A DNA stretch of 64,000 bases from Margaritifera margaritifera (taxonomy: Eukaryota; Mollusca; Bivalvia; Unionida; Margaritiferidae): positions 62,001 to 126,000 of the forward strand of contig JAQPZY010000492.1 in NCBI GenBank assembly GCA_029931535.1, read 5' to 3'. Numbering within the stretch: position 1 is the first letter of the stretch; each line of letters opens with the position of its first letter. The notes beneath the pieces were generated by a model. It had not been told where the DNA came from and ran no database searches. It saw only the letters and a program-made list of their open reading frames with translations. The translations under genes and the position numbers were made by a program. This document shows, in pieces, positions 63,995-64,000 of this stretch.

Positions 63995-64000
63995 ATGAAA
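63995..64000 (+). other. Possible start of the next receptor exon at the window edge
   Basis: The last 20 bases are an excellent acceptor (cccttctccctccccag) followed by ATGAAA. In the phase left by the 58733-58762 exon the codons would be CAT GAA, still open. Only six bases remain, so this is a lead, not a call. Confidence 0.3.

Overview
The window is animal nuclear DNA, not prokaryotic. It is AT-rich and gene-poor, has long introns with GT-AG exon borders, and is crowded with microsatellites, minisatellites and decayed transposable elements. The mix of elements (Penelope-like with GIY-YIG, Maverick/Polinton, DIRS-like tyrosine-recombinase elements, LINEs with an ATTGT tail, metazoan-type MULE, tRNA-derived SINEs) fits a marine invertebrate, most probably a bivalve mollusc. 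That assignment is inference.

One protein-coding gene is clear. It runs on the + strand across at least 28456-58762 and is incomplete at both ends. Six short exons join in phase to encode a single-pass membrane protein of the TNF receptor superfamily: the end of a possible signal segment, about 20 cysteines arranged as TNFR cysteine-rich domains, a 23-residue transmembrane helix with a basic stop-transfer stretch, and the start of a cytoplasmic tail. The first exon and any death domain or TRAF-binding tail lie outside the exons I can see. A well-formed 50-nt candidate cassette exon (50919-50968) would shift the frame and stop translation before the membrane helix. Together with an in-frame stop just after exon 47700-47778, it suggests possible soluble isoforms.

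Layout: 1-28455 has no gene I can name. It holds two tandemly placed segmental duplications (46-433 with 8084-8472; 16.76-17.5 kb with 19.24-20.1 kb), a 46-bp minisatellite split by a solo LTR with a 4-bp target duplication, a LINE remnant with an (ATTGT)n tail (about 20.1-21.7 kb, minus), and a hAT-type MITE with an 8-bp target duplication. The 15-kb intron 29374-44386 holds a decayed DIRS-like element (about 32.0-34.1 kb, minus) and a shattered Maverick/Polinton (about 36.5-41.8 kb, possibly to 42.4 kb). The intron 44543-47699 starts with Penelope-like DNA folded around a (TA)n core. The intron 47779-55267 carries a second Penelope-like copy interrupted by or abutting a MULE with inverted repeats, a tyrosine-recombinase remnant and a LINE RNase H remnant. 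From 58763 to the end there is a 30-bp minisatellite with a 90-bp higher-order period, and at the extreme right edge a good splice acceptor that may start the next receptor exon.

All mobile-element coding regions seen here are broken by stops, frameshifts or deletions. The only gene likely to be functional is the TNF-receptor-like one.
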